From an uncultured Clostridia bacterium (GTDB lineage Bacteria > Bacillota > Clostridia > TANB77 > CAG-508), in assembly GCA_947642355.1 (NCBI GenBank), contig CANRSD010000012.1, positions 1 to 45,890 of the forward strand: a DNA stretch of 45,890 nt. Direction: 5' to 3'. The notes beneath the pieces are model-generated. The model was given only the letters and a program-made list of their open reading frames with translations, had not been told where the DNA came from and made no database searches. Within the stretch, counting starts at the first letter, position 1. Every line of letters begins with the position of its first letter. Shown here piece after piece: positions 1-10,241 of this stretch. The translations under genes and the position numbers were made by a program.

Positions 1-774
1 CAGGAACTTTAACAAATAATGGAACAATAAGTATGACAGCAAGAGGAGCATATGCAAAAGGCCAAGATGTATATTTGTTTAAAAATGTAGATGGAACATT
101 TGAGTATGTGCCTAAAGTTGGTGGGGCTGGTGCTGAAAGTAAATTAATACTTACACAAGGTATTATAGGAGAAAATGGAAAGTTTAGACAAACAGGAGGA
201 GGATCATCAGCTTCAACTTGGTGGAATTCTAGTTATGTATTTTATTATTGTGGAGCTGGTTCTGATGGAACTTCCTATTGTGGAGGATCAGGGGCAGCAT
301 TTGCTGGTGATATGAATTATTCAGGTGCTAGTGCTAAACCATATGGAGGTGCTCGGTGGAAATTCTATACCATCTAATGTTGGTTCTGTTGGGGCATCTG
401 GTGGTGGCGCAGGAAACCCAGCAGGTACTGCACGTCATGATAATGATGGCAGTCATCAAAATATTAATGCAGAAAATGGATGCGGAGGTTTAATGCTGAT
501 GTTTTGTAATAGTATAAGTAAATTTGGAAATATTAATTCTAATGGTTCTCCTGGAGGTTATGTATATCGAAGTTATGCAGGTGTAGTAACTCAATATTCA
601 GGAGGATCTTCAGGAGGTGGATCAATTAATATTTTTGCTAAATCTATTTTAGAAAAAGATAATTTTAATTGTTCTGCATTAGGAGGAACTCGTTCAGGAG
701 TTCCAACAGGTGGTTCAGGTACTGTTACAATAGGAACAGTTACAAATGGACAATTTCAAAAGATAGATATATAG
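1..774 (+). CDS. Glycine-rich surface protein, 5' end outside window
   Basis: Only the C-terminal part (about 257 residues) is present, because the frame is open from base 3. It is rich in Gly, Ser and Asn, with runs such as GGSSGGGS, and ends NGQFQKIDI. A stretch near the window start (GTLTNNGT, then MTARGAYAKGQDVYL) is clearly related to the second glycine-rich protein at 23140-24832, so the two are paralogues. At 354-356 an in-frame CGG follows GCT. Read without its C the protein continues GGAGGNSIPSN and stays open to 774; read in frame it stops at 377. This is the first of 29 such sites. No catalytic motif is visible. Extracellular location and an adhesive or structural role are inferred only from composition and from the paralogue. 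Confidence 0.75.
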
Positions 775-835
775 AAAATATCAAATAATATATTTAAATT
801 AATTGAAACAAACTAATAAAATTTATATTTATATA

Positions 836-864
836 TGGCACTTAGAATTAAGTGTCAATTTTTT
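836..864 (+). terminator. Intrinsic terminator after the glycine-rich gene
   Basis: A 9-bp stem, TGGCACTTA (836-844) with TAAGTGTCA (849-857), and a 4-base loop are followed by a run of T (859-864). It lies 60 bases after the stop codon and just before a strong promoter, so it separates the glycine-rich gene from the ftsY unit. Confidence 0.85.
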
Positions 865-866
865 AC

Positions 867-895
867 TTGACAATTACGAACAAACATTCTATAAT
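867..895 (+). promoter_or_regulatory. SigA-type promoter upstream of ftsY
   Basis: A perfect TTGACA (867-872) and TATAAT (890-895) are separated by 17 bases. Transcription would start near 902 and leave a leader of about 170 bases before ftsY. I see no recognisable riboswitch or other gene in that leader (896-1075), which is very AT-rich. The spacer contains CGAACAAACATTC, one base away from a Gram-positive LexA half-site pair; I do not call it an operator. Confidence 0.8.
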
Positions 896-1075
896 GTTGG
901 CGTAATAAAATTTTATATATTACAAATAATAAATTTTTAGGAATATCAATTTTTATAGCAAATATATTGATTTTTAAGCAGTTTAATGATAAAGTAAATA
1001 GAGATTTATAGGTAATCTTAAAAAACCTAAATATAAATTATAGGAGAGTATAAACAAAAGTTTATTATAAAGTGT

Positions 1076-1981
1076 ATGGGATTTTTTGAAAAGTTAAAAA
1101 ATGGTTTAGGTAAGACAAAAGATTCAATAAATGAAAAAATTAATAATGTTTTTAGTGTTTTTAGAAAAGTTGATGAGGAATTATTAGAAGAGTTAGAAGA
1201 AGTTTTAATTATGTCAGATATAGGAATGGAAACATCAGTTAAGGTTATAAGTAAATTAAGAGATAGAATAAAAAAAGAAAAAATAGAAGATGAAAATAAA
1301 GTAAAACAAGCATTAAAAGAAATAATGAAAGAAATATTAGATGTAGAAGAACCAATTTTGAATTTAGAAAATAAGCCAGCAGTTATATTATTTGTTGGAG
1401 TTAATGGAGCTGGAAAGACTACATCTATTGGAAAGATTGCAAATAACCTTGTAAAAGGTGGTAAAAAAGTAGTAGTTGCTGCTGCTGATACATTTAGAGC
1501 TGCTGCTACAGAACAATTAGAAGTATGGTGTGAACGTTCTAATAGCATTATAGTAAAAAGACCAGAAGGGGCTGATCCTGCTTCAGTAGTTTTTGATGCA
1601 ATACAAAAATCAAGGGAAATAAATGCAGATGTTTTAATTTGTGATACAGCTGGAAGGTTGCACAATAAAAAATATTTGATGGATGAATTATCTAAAATTA
1701 ATAAAGTAATAGATAGAGAATTACCAGAAAGTTCAAAAGAAGTTTTATTAGTAATAGATGCAGAAACTGGACAGAATGCCATAATGCAAGTTAAAGCATT
1801 TAAAGAAACAACTGATATTACAGGGATTGTGCTTACAAAATTAGATGGCACTGCTAAAGGTGGAGTTGTAATTGGAATTGTAGATGAAAATAAAATACCT
1901 ATTAAATTTGTAGGTGTTGGAGAAAAAATTGATGATATGGAAGTTTTTAATTCTAAAGATTTTTTAGATGCAATACTTTAA
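1076..1981 (+). CDS. ftsY: Signal recognition particle receptor FtsY
   Basis: SRP GTPase that docks ribosome-SRP complexes to the membrane translocon. The 301-residue protein has the short N-terminal part usual in Firmicutes, followed by the NG domain: the G1 loop GVNGAGKTTS near residue 104, the ADTFRAAATEQL motif, DTAGRLHNK (G3) and TKLDGTAKGG (G4 region). All GTPase motifs are intact, and there is no in-frame CGG. The ATG at 1076 gives a full-length family member although no good ribosome binding site sits directly upstream; the AGGAG near 1042 is too far away. A near-consensus promoter lies 170 bases upstream. The gene is followed 20 bases later by a UPF0182 membrane protein gene, probably in the same transcript. 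Confidence 0.96.
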   Translation: MGFFEKLKNGLGKTKDSINEKINNVFSVFRKVDEELLEELEEVLIMSDIGMETSVKVISKLRDRIKKEKIEDENKVKQALKEIMKEILDVEEPILNLENKPAVILFVGVNGAGKTTSIGKIANNLVKGGKKVVVAAADTFRAAATEQLEVWCERSNSIIVKRPEGADPASVVFDAIQKSREINADVLICDTAGRLHNKKYLMDELSKINKVIDRELPESSKEVLLVIDAETGQNAIMQVKAFKETTDITGIVLTKLDGTAKGGVVIGIVDENKIPIKFVGVGEKIDDMEVFNSKDFLDAIL

Positions 1982-2001
1982 ATAAGAGGAAGTGTTAAGT
2001 A

Positions 2002-4737
2002 ATGGAAGAAAAAAATGTAAATACTAAAAAAGTTAACATTAGAAAAATAATAGTTTTTTGTGTTGTAATGTTTTTTGTAGTTATAGCTACTATTTCTAAT
2101 AGAGCAGAATATTTAAAAATAAAAGAAATAGGTGAAGAATATACAAGTATATTTACTAAAAATTTTTATTTAAAGACAGGAATGTTTTGTGTTAGCTTTG
2201 CCATTACATATATATTATTTTATATAAATAATAAAATAATAAAAAAAGGATTAAAAAATTTTTTTGATGAGGATAATAGAAAAGTTCCTAAGCTTCCTAA
2301 TAAAAGTATTTCACTAATTGCTTCTATTTTTTCTGGCATATGTTCTTTAAAATTTTTATATACCAAATATATTATGTGTGTAAATGCTACAGCTTTTGGA
2401 ATTACTGATAAAGTATTTCAAAATGATATAGGATTTTATATGTTTGTATTGCCATTTGTAAAATCTTTAATAATTTATTTGCTAGTAGTTAGTTTGATTA
2501 TGGTAATTTATACTGCAATATATTATGTTATAACAATAAATGTATGTTTTGAAAATGGGGTAGATTTACAAAGTTTAAAGAAGAATACATTTATAAAGCA
2601 AATTAAGTTCTGGGCATTTATTTTTGCTATTTTAGTTAGTTTATATATATGGTTTGTATCTCAAGACATTTTAACTGGAAATATGTTGTCAATAAAAAAT
2701 GAGCAAAATACTGAGCTTACAGGAGCTGGATTGGCAGATACTACAATTAAATTATGGGGATATAGAATTTTTTCAGTAATAGTATTTATATCTGTTATTA
2801 TGATTATAAAAAATGCAAGTATAGCTAGATTTAAAAAATGTATTGCATGTGCATCTATTATACCAATTTATTTAGTAGTAATGTTTAGTGTTCTTATATA
2901 TTTTCAAGAAATATATGTAGGTTCTAGTGAGTTAGATAAGGAGAAGCAATATATAGGCTATAATATACAAGCAACAAAAGAAGCTTATGGAATTGAAGTG
3001 GAACAAAAAAATATTGATAATTATGATACAATAAAGCATAAAGATATAGAATTAAATACAGATGTATTAACTAATATTCCATTAATTAATGAAGAAGTTA
3101 TTCAAAAAACAGTTACGGATACACAAGATAATAGCACATACTATAATTATAAAAATAGCAATTTAGGAATATATAATTTTGAAGGTAAACCAAGACTTGT
3201 GTCTATAACAGCAAGAGAAATTTTTAATGATTCTAATAGATCGTATAATAATAAAACATTCGAATATACCCATGGATATTCTGCTGTTGCAAGTTTGCCA
3301 TCAGAAGTTGATAGAAATGGATATGTCAGAATAATACAGAATGGATTTAGGTCAAGAGCTAATGATGTACTTAGAATAAAGGAACCTCGTATATATTTTG
3401 GGTTAGAGACTAATAGTACAATTATTACAAACTCAAAATATGAAGGAGAATTTGATTATCCAATAACAAGTACAATTTATGAAAAAAATGAATATGATGG
3501 AAAAGCAGGTTTAAATTTAAATTTTCTTGATAGAATAGCTGTTGGATTGTCTACAGGTAATTATAATATAATATTTTCAAAGTATTTAGATAAAGAAAGT
3601 AAAATAATTACTAATAGAAATATTATAGAAAGAGCTAAGACTTTACTTCCTTATATTGGATATGATGAAGACCCATATTTAATAGTTTCAGATGAAGGAA
3701 GATTGGTATGGGTTATAGATGGATATACCACATCAAATAAATATCCATATTCACAAATTACAACAATTACAAGAACAAATGGAATGAAAGAAAGAATAAA
3801 CTATATTAGAAATTCTGTAAAGGTTTTAATAGATGCATATGATGGTACTACAAAGTTTTATATAACAGATAGAAATGATCCTATTATAATGATGTATAGA
3901 AATTTGTATCCAGATTTATTTATGGATATAGATGCAAGATTACCAGAAGATATAATAGAAAATTTACAATATTCAAAATATTTATTTGATATACAATCTG
4001 AGGTTATTTCAACATATCATGAAATTAGTGAAGATATTTTATATAGAGCTGATGATATTTGGAGTTTGGCTACTGATGGTAAAGAAAAAATATCTTCTAA
4101 ATATACTATGTTAAAAACAGTAGATGATGAATATGCTAAATTAGGATTGGTAAAAACTTATACAAAAGCTGGAAAAGAAAGTTTAACATCATATTTAGTT
4201 GGAACATGTAGTAATGGAGATAATAAATTATCATTATATAAATTTTCATCTGAAAGCAGTATTATTGGAGTATCACAGCTTAATTCATTAATAGAAGAAG
4301 ATGAAATAATTTCAAGTTCTTTAAAAACATTAAATGTTTCAGGAGTTAGTTTAATTAAAGATATTATAGTAGTTCCAATTAATAATACACTTTTATATGT
4401 AGAGCCAATTTATCAAGTTAGACTTAATGAATTTGAAACACAAGTATTGAAAAAAGTTATTGTTTCTTCAGGAAATAAAGTGGCAATAGGAGATTCATTA
4501 GAAGAAGCACTTAACAATTTATTATCAGAAAATAATTCTATAAAATTAGAATATGTTGATATGGAAGATATAAATCAAGTAATAGATTCAATAATAGAGT
4601 CAAACAATAATTTTAAAGAGTCACTTGATTCTGGTGACTTAGAAATGATAGGTAAAGATTTATCAACATTAGAAACTTTATTGGACCAATTGGAAATTTT
4701 AAGAAATCAAGAGTTAACTGATAAAGGAGAAGAATAA
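2002..4737 (+). CDS. UPF0182 family large membrane protein
   Basis: A 911-residue protein of the uncharacterised UPF0182 (COG1615) family. The first 310 residues hold about seven hydrophobic membrane segments, including the family-typical DIGFYMFVLPF. The remainder is a large, probably extracellular domain with recognisable family stretches: NIQATKEAYGI, YTHGYSAVASLPSEVDRNG and PRIYFGLETN. The last 80 residues are charged and probably helical. A GAGG-like ribosome binding site (AGAGGAAG) precedes the ATG. The stop codon shares one base with the pgsA start (TAATG), so the two are translationally coupled. The function of the family is unknown; linkage to phospholipid synthesis is only positional. 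Confidence 0.93.
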   Translation: MEEKNVNTKKVNIRKIIVFCVVMFFVVIATISNRAEYLKIKEIGEEYTSIFTKNFYLKTGMFCVSFAITYILFYINNKIIKKGLKNFFDEDNRKVPKLPNKSISLIASIFSGICSLKFLYTKYIMCVNATAFGITDKVFQNDIGFYMFVLPFVKSLIIYLLVVSLIMVIYTAIYYVITINVCFENGVDLQSLKKNTFIKQIKFWAFIFAILVSLYIWFVSQDILTGNMLSIKNEQNTELTGAGLADTTIKLWGYRIFSVIVFISVIMIIKNASIARFKKCIACASIIPIYLVVMFSVLIYFQEIYVGSSELDKEKQYIGYNIQATKEAYGIEVEQKNIDNYDTIKHKDIELNTDVLTNIPLINEEVIQKTVTDTQDNSTYYNYKNSNLGIYNFEGKPRLVSITAREIFNDSNRSYNNKTFEYTHGYSAVASLPSEVDRNGYVRIIQNGFRSRANDVLRIKEPRIYFGLETNSTIITNSKYEGEFDYPITSTIYEKNEYDGKAGLNLNFLDRIAVGLSTGNYNIIFSKYLDKESKIITNRNIIERAKTLLPYIGYDEDPYLIVSDEGRLVWVIDGYTTSNKYPYSQITTITRTNGMKERINYIRNSVKVLIDAYDGTTKFYITDRNDPIIMMYRNLYPDLFMDIDARLPEDIIENLQYSKYLFDIQSEVISTYHEISEDILYRADDIWSLATDGKEKISSKYTMLKTVDDEYAKLGLVKTYTKAGKESLTSYLVGTCSNGDNKLSLYKFSSESSIIGVSQLNSLIEEDEIISSSLKTLNVSGVSLIKDIIVVPINNTLLYVEPIYQVRLNEFETQVLKKVIVSSGNKVAIGDSLEEALNNLLSENNSIKLEYVDMEDINQVIDSIIESNNNFKESLDSGDLEMIGKDLSTLETLLDQLEILRNQELTDKGEE

Positions 4738-5333
4738 TGAATTTAGCTAATAAATTAACAATATTTAGAATAATTTTAGTACCAGTTATGGTAATAGTAG
4801 CTTTAATAAATCCACAAGGAAGTTTATTTGGAATTAGTACAGCATTTTGGATTATGGGTATAATTTTTATTGTTGCTTCTATAACAGATAAATTAGATGG
4901 ATATATTGCAAGATCGAGAAATCAAATAACTACATTTGGAAAATTCTTGGATCCAATTGCAGATAAAATATTAGTTTTAGCTGCAATGATAATATTTGTT
5001 GAATTTGATAGATTACCAGCTTGGATACCAGTAATAGTACTATTTAGAGAATTTATAGTTTCTGGTTATAGATTAGTAGCTTGTGAAAAAGGTGGTAAAG
5101 TAATTGCAGCATCTATTTGGGGAAAATTAAAAACAGTTACTCAGATGGTAGGTGTAACTTTAATGTTTGCAGATAGATATAGTTTTGGATATTTTATAGG
5201 AAATGAGATAGGAAATATAGGATTTAAAATTTTAAATATAATAACAACATCAATGATTGGATTATCGGTTATTGCTACAATATTTTCAGGTTGGGATTAT
5301 ATTAAAAGTGGAAAGGAATTATTTAAAGATTAA
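4737..5333 (+). CDS. pgsA: CDP-diacylglycerol--glycerol-3-phosphate 3-phosphatidyltransferase
   Basis: Makes phosphatidylglycerophosphate from CDP-diacylglycerol and glycerol-3-phosphate, the first committed step to phosphatidylglycerol and cardiolipin. The 198-residue protein has the CDP-alcohol phosphotransferase signature DKLDGYIAR, then GKFLDPIADK, around residues 51-80, with all the acidic residues of the D-x2-DG-x2-AR-x8-G-x3-D-x3-D motif. Several hydrophobic membrane helices surround it. The start ATG overlaps the last base of the UPF0182 stop codon, so it is the downstream member of a coupled pair. The length is normal and the gene is intact. Confidence 0.95.
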   Translation: MNLANKLTIFRIILVPVMVIVALINPQGSLFGISTAFWIMGIIFIVASITDKLDGYIARSRNQITTFGKFLDPIADKILVLAAMIIFVEFDRLPAWIPVIVLFREFIVSGYRLVACEKGGKVIAASIWGKLKTVTQMVGVTLMFADRYSFGYFIGNEIGNIGFKILNIITTSMIGLSVIATIFSGWDYIKSGKELFKD

Positions 5334-5340
5334 TAAAAAG

Positions 5341-5367
5341 AAAAAGCTGGTCTTAAAAGAACCAGCT
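5341..5367 (-). terminator. Terminator at the 3' end of the small minus-strand gene
   Basis: Read on the minus strand, AAGCTGGT pairs with ACCAGCTT around a short loop and is followed by TTTCTTTTT. The hairpin overlaps the last codons of the 5353-5616 gene. On the plus strand no T run follows, so it may only partly stop transcripts from pgsA. Confidence 0.75.
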
Positions 5368-5616
5368 TATAGGATTTCTAACAAACACGAACATATAAGG
5401 AGAAGTTATTTGCTTTGAAAACATTCTTGATGACCAAAAAAATACAAACATAGCTATTCCTTTTTCGCGAGATGTTGTTAGAAATAAACCTCTTGCTTCT
5501 GAACATTTAAGAAATGTATCTAATTCGGGAATGGAAACAATAGAAAGTTTTTCTCCATTTTCAAAATTAGATTTGATAATGTCTAAAATACTAGAAGCAT
5601 AAGTTTTGTCAAACAT
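5353..5616 (-). CDS. Small hypothetical protein
   Basis: An 87-residue reading frame that starts MFDKTYASS and ends NPISWFF. I recognise no family. Support for it being a gene is contextual: a good ribosome binding site (TGGAGGT) stands 7 bases before the ATG, a minus-strand terminator lies at its end, and it fills a 350-base gap between pgsA and ligA on the opposite strand. The C-terminal half is hydrophobic and aromatic (MFVFFW, MFVFV), but I would not call it a membrane segment with confidence. Confidence 0.6.
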   Translation of the reverse strand: MFDKTYASSILDIIKSNFENGEKLSIVSIPELDTFLKCSEARGLFLTTSREKGIAMFVFFWSSRMFSKQITSPYMFVFVRNPISWFF

Positions 5617-5688
5617 ATAGAGTACCTCCAGGTTTATAACGTTAAAAAATTATATCACAAAAATAAAAAATGTAAAGGAACAAAACTA

Positions 5689-7679
<1,991 letters not shown>

Positions 7680-7689
7680 GAGATAAAAA

Positions 7690-7929
7690 ATGGATAAAAC
7701 AAATTATACTTTTGCAATGTTTTGGGAAGATTTAGATAATGGATTTCAAATATATTATACTTATATGGAATGTAGGTATTTAATTTATAAAATGGCTAAG
7801 AATTGTTATAAAAATGAACTTATTGAGGCTAAACCAAAGTGTCCTCATCAAAAGAATGCAATGCTTACTTTGAAAAGAGTTAAGGAGCTTTTTGATTATA
7901 TGGAAAATTTAGAATATAAAGGAATTTAA
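7690..7929 (+). CDS. Small conserved-looking hypothetical protein
   Basis: A 79-residue protein rich in aromatic residues and Cys/Lys (WEDLDNGFQIYYTYMECRY, CPHQKNAMLTLKRVKELF). It starts 10 bases after ligA behind a GGAG ribosome binding site and ends 14 bases before ruvB, so it sits in a DNA-repair operon. I recognise no named family. No signal peptide, membrane segment or metal-binding pattern is evident. A role in recombination or repair would be a guess from position only. Confidence 0.75.
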   Translation: MDKTNYTFAMFWEDLDNGFQIYYTYMECRYLIYKMAKNCYKNELIEAKPKCPHQKNAMLTLKRVKELFDYMENLEYKGI

Positions 7930-7943
7930 ATAGGAGATAAATA

Positions 7944-8966
7944 ATGGAAGATGAAAATTTATTAATTCCAACTATTCAAAATGAAGATGAAGAATTACAA
8001 GAAAATTCTTTAAGACCAAAAACTTTAGATGAATATATTGGACAAACTAAAGTAAAAGAAAATATGAAAATTTATATTGAAGCTGCCAAAAAAAGAGGGG
8101 AAGCATTGGATCATGTATTACTATATGGTCCACCAGGTCTTGGAAAAACTACGCTTTCAAATATTATAGCAAATGAGATGAATTCTAAAATACGTATTAC
8201 ATCAGGACCTGCAATTGAAAAACCAGGGGATTTAGCAGCATTACTTACTAATTTATCTGAAAATGATGTTTTGTTTATAGATGAGATACATAGAATAAAT
8301 AGAAGTGTTGAGGAAATTTTATATCCAGCATTAGAGGATTATAGTTTAGATATAATTATTGGAAAAGGTCCAAGTGCTAGGTCGATTAGATTAGATTTAC
8401 CAAAGTTTACTTTAATAGGTGCTACAACAAGAGCTGGTTCACTTTCAACACCACTTCGTGATAGATTTGGAATTGTTTCAAGATTAGAATTATATTCAGA
8501 AAAAGATTTATGTACAATAGTAAAAAGATCAAGTAAGATTTTAGAAATTGATATAGAAGATGATGCTGCAATGGAAATTGCTAGACGATCAAGGGGGACA
8601 CCTAGAATTGCAAATAGATTATTAAAAAGGGTTAGAGATTATGCAATAGTACTTGGAGATGGAAGTATTACTTTAGAGATTTCAAAAGTTGCATTAGAAA
8701 AATTGGATATAGATGAACTAGGTCTTGATAATATAGACAAAAGAATATTAGAAACGATTATAAAAAAATATAAAGGAGGTCCTGTTGGTATAGAAACATT
8801 AGCGGCTACAGTTAATGAAGAAGTAGAAACAATAGAAGATGTTTATGAACCATATTTAATGCAAATAGGATTTTTAGCACGAACACCTCGAGGAAGGTTA
8901 GCAACAGCATTAGCATATGAACATTTAGGTTTAGAATATGAGAGAAATGAGCAGATGAAGATATAG
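7944..8966 (+). CDS. ruvB: Holliday junction branch migration helicase RuvB
   Basis: Hexameric AAA+ motor that drives branch migration with RuvA. The 340-residue protein has the N-terminal [12 protein letters not shown] motif, Walker [10 protein letters not shown], Walker B LFIDEIHR, sensor 1 GATTRAG, the arginine finger region RDRFG, and the C-terminal winged helix with [12 protein letters not shown] and [10 protein letters not shown]. It is complete and has no in-frame CGG. An AGGAGA ribosome binding site precedes the ATG. No ruvA lies in this window, so the usual ruvAB pairing is absent here; the gene follows ligA and a small hypothetical gene instead. Confidence 0.97.
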   Translation: MEDENLLIPTIQNEDEELQENSLRPKTLDEYIGQTKVKENMKIYIEAAKKRGEALDHVLLYGPPGLGKTTLSNIIANEMNSKIRITSGPAIEKPGDLAALLTNLSENDVLFIDEIHRINRSVEEILYPALEDYSLDIIIGKGPSARSIRLDLPKFTLIGATTRAGSLSTPLRDRFGIVSRLELYSEKDLCTIVKRSSKILEIDIEDDAAMEIARRSRGTPRIANRLLKRVRDYAIVLGDGSITLEISKVALEKLDIDELGLDNIDKRILETIIKKYKGGPVGIETLAATVNEEVETIEDVYEPYLMQIGFLARTPRGRLATALAYEHLGLEYERNEQMKI

Positions 8967-9020
8967 GAATTTAAATATGATATTATAAAAAAGAAAAATT
9001 AGTTAAAGAAGGAAAATAAA

Positions 9021-9563
9021 ATGAAATTATTATTACATACTTGCTGTGCACCCTGTAGCATATATTGTATAAAAAGTTTAAGAGAAGAAGGAATTGAACC
9101 TGTTTCATATTGGTTTAATCCTAATATTCATCCATATATGGAATATAATGCAAGAAGAGATACATTAATCGAATATAGTAAAATGATAGATTTAAAATTA
9201 ATAATAGAAGAAAATTATGGATTAGATGAATTTTGCAAAAATGTTATAAACAATTTAGGTACAAGATGTGAAGACTATTGTTATAGAGTTCGTTTGGAGC
9301 AAACTGCAAAATATGCTAAAGAAAATGGATATGATTGCTTTTCTACAACATTACTTATTAGCCCATATCAAAAGCATGAAGTATTAAAAGAAATAGGAGA
9401 AAAGCTTGCTAAAAAGTATGGGATAGAGTTCTTATATAGAGATTTTAGACCTGGATTTAGAGAAGGACAAAATGAAGCAAGAAGATTAGAATTGTATATG
9501 CAGAAATATTGTGGATGTGTGTTTTCTGAGGAAGATAGATATTTACGACACAATAAGAAATAA
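9021..9563 (+). CDS. queH: Epoxyqueuosine reductase QueH
   Basis: Catalyses the last step of queuosine synthesis in tRNA, reduction of epoxyqueuosine, in organisms lacking QueG. The 180-residue protein matches the DUF208/QueH family: the N-terminal LLLHTCCAPCS cysteine cluster, SYWFNPNIHPYMEY, CEDYCYRVR, FSTTLLISPYQ, and a C-terminal YCGCVFSEEDRY cysteine pair. The conserved cysteines for the iron-sulfur and metal sites are all present. It is preceded by AAGGA and follows ruvB by about 54 bases. Confidence 0.93.
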   Translation: MKLLLHTCCAPCSIYCIKSLREEGIEPVSYWFNPNIHPYMEYNARRDTLIEYSKMIDLKLIIEENYGLDEFCKNVINNLGTRCEDYCYRVRLEQTAKYAKENGYDCFSTTLLISPYQKHEVLKEIGEKLAKKYGIEFLYRDFRPGFREGQNEARRLELYMQKYCGCVFSEEDRYLRHNKK

Positions 9564-9619
9564 TGATAAAATTTTAAAAAATTGGTATTATTAATTAGTA
9601 TAGGATAGGAGAAATGTAA

Positions 9620-9976
9620 ATGGAGACGAAAATTATAAATAATATAGCAATAGTAAAAAGTGATGAAGTTATAATAAAGGATGTAATGTCAACATTAGAC
9701 TTTATTATGAATATAAAATATGAAACTAATTGTGATAAAATAGCATTAAATAAAGAAGCTATAGTAGATGACTTTTTTATATTAAGTAAAGGATTGGCTG
9801 GAGAAATTTTGCAAAAATTTATAAATTACAAGATTAAATTTGCTATTTATGGAGATTATTCAAACTATACAAGTAAACCATTAAAAGATTTTATATATGA
9901 AAGTAATAATGGGAAGGATATATTTTTTATAGAAAATGAAGATGAAGCAGTAAAAGTGTTAAGTAAAATTAGGTAG
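9620..9976 (+). CDS. DUF4180 domain protein
   Basis: A 118-residue cytosolic protein that matches the DUF4180 pattern by eye: a central D-IALNKEAI-DDFFILSKGLAGEILQKF-like stretch and a later KFAIYGDYSNYTSKPLKDF segment before a short acidic C-terminus. The function of this family is unknown; it often stands next to regulators or alone. A strong ribosome binding site (ATAGGAGAA) precedes the ATG. The following 265 bases (9977-10241) hold no gene, only the promoter of the next gene. Confidence 0.8.
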   Translation: METKIINNIAIVKSDEVIIKDVMSTLDFIMNIKYETNCDKIALNKEAIVDDFFILSKGLAGEILQKFINYKIKFAIYGDYSNYTSKPLKDFIYESNNGKDIFFIENEDEAVKVLSKIR

Positions 9977-10087
9977 GTAAATTATGAGCTAATAAGGTCT
10001 TCAAAATGTTAATTTAACTGTAATTAAAGATTAAAAAAGAACTTTTAGGAGATTTAGAGATTTTTTAAATGAAAAACTTAAAATAAG

Positions 10088-10116
10088 TTGACAAATTATG
10101 TAAAACATTATATTAT
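10088..10116 (+). promoter_or_regulatory. SigA-type promoter for the FAD oxidoreductase gene
   Basis: TTGACA (10088-10093), a 17-base spacer, then TATTAT (10111-10116) followed directly by AATATAG. The start codon is about 120 bases downstream, behind an AGGAGG ribosome binding site. Confidence 0.7.
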
Positions 10117-10241
10117 AATATAGTCAAAAACATATATAAATAAACATATTTTTATGTTAGAAAGGAGCTAATTTAACAACTGAATATGTAAGAAACTTAT
10201 AAACAAAGAAATCATAATATTAATAACAGGAGGAAAAAAGA

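Noticed and set aside
870..892. LexA (SOS) operator in the promoter before ftsY
   Set aside because: The CGAACAAACATTC sequence has a mismatch in one half-site and the downstream genes are not SOS genes.
896..1075. Riboswitch or small RNA in the ftsY leader
   Set aside because: The leader is long and AT-rich, but no recognisable aptamer or strong hairpin was found.
1027..1851. Long minus-strand reading frame opposite ftsY
   Set aside because: It is a shadow of a well-supported gene on the plus strand, as are the minus frames at 5931-6299, 20344-20715, 20812-21099, 23097-23489 and 30272-30535.
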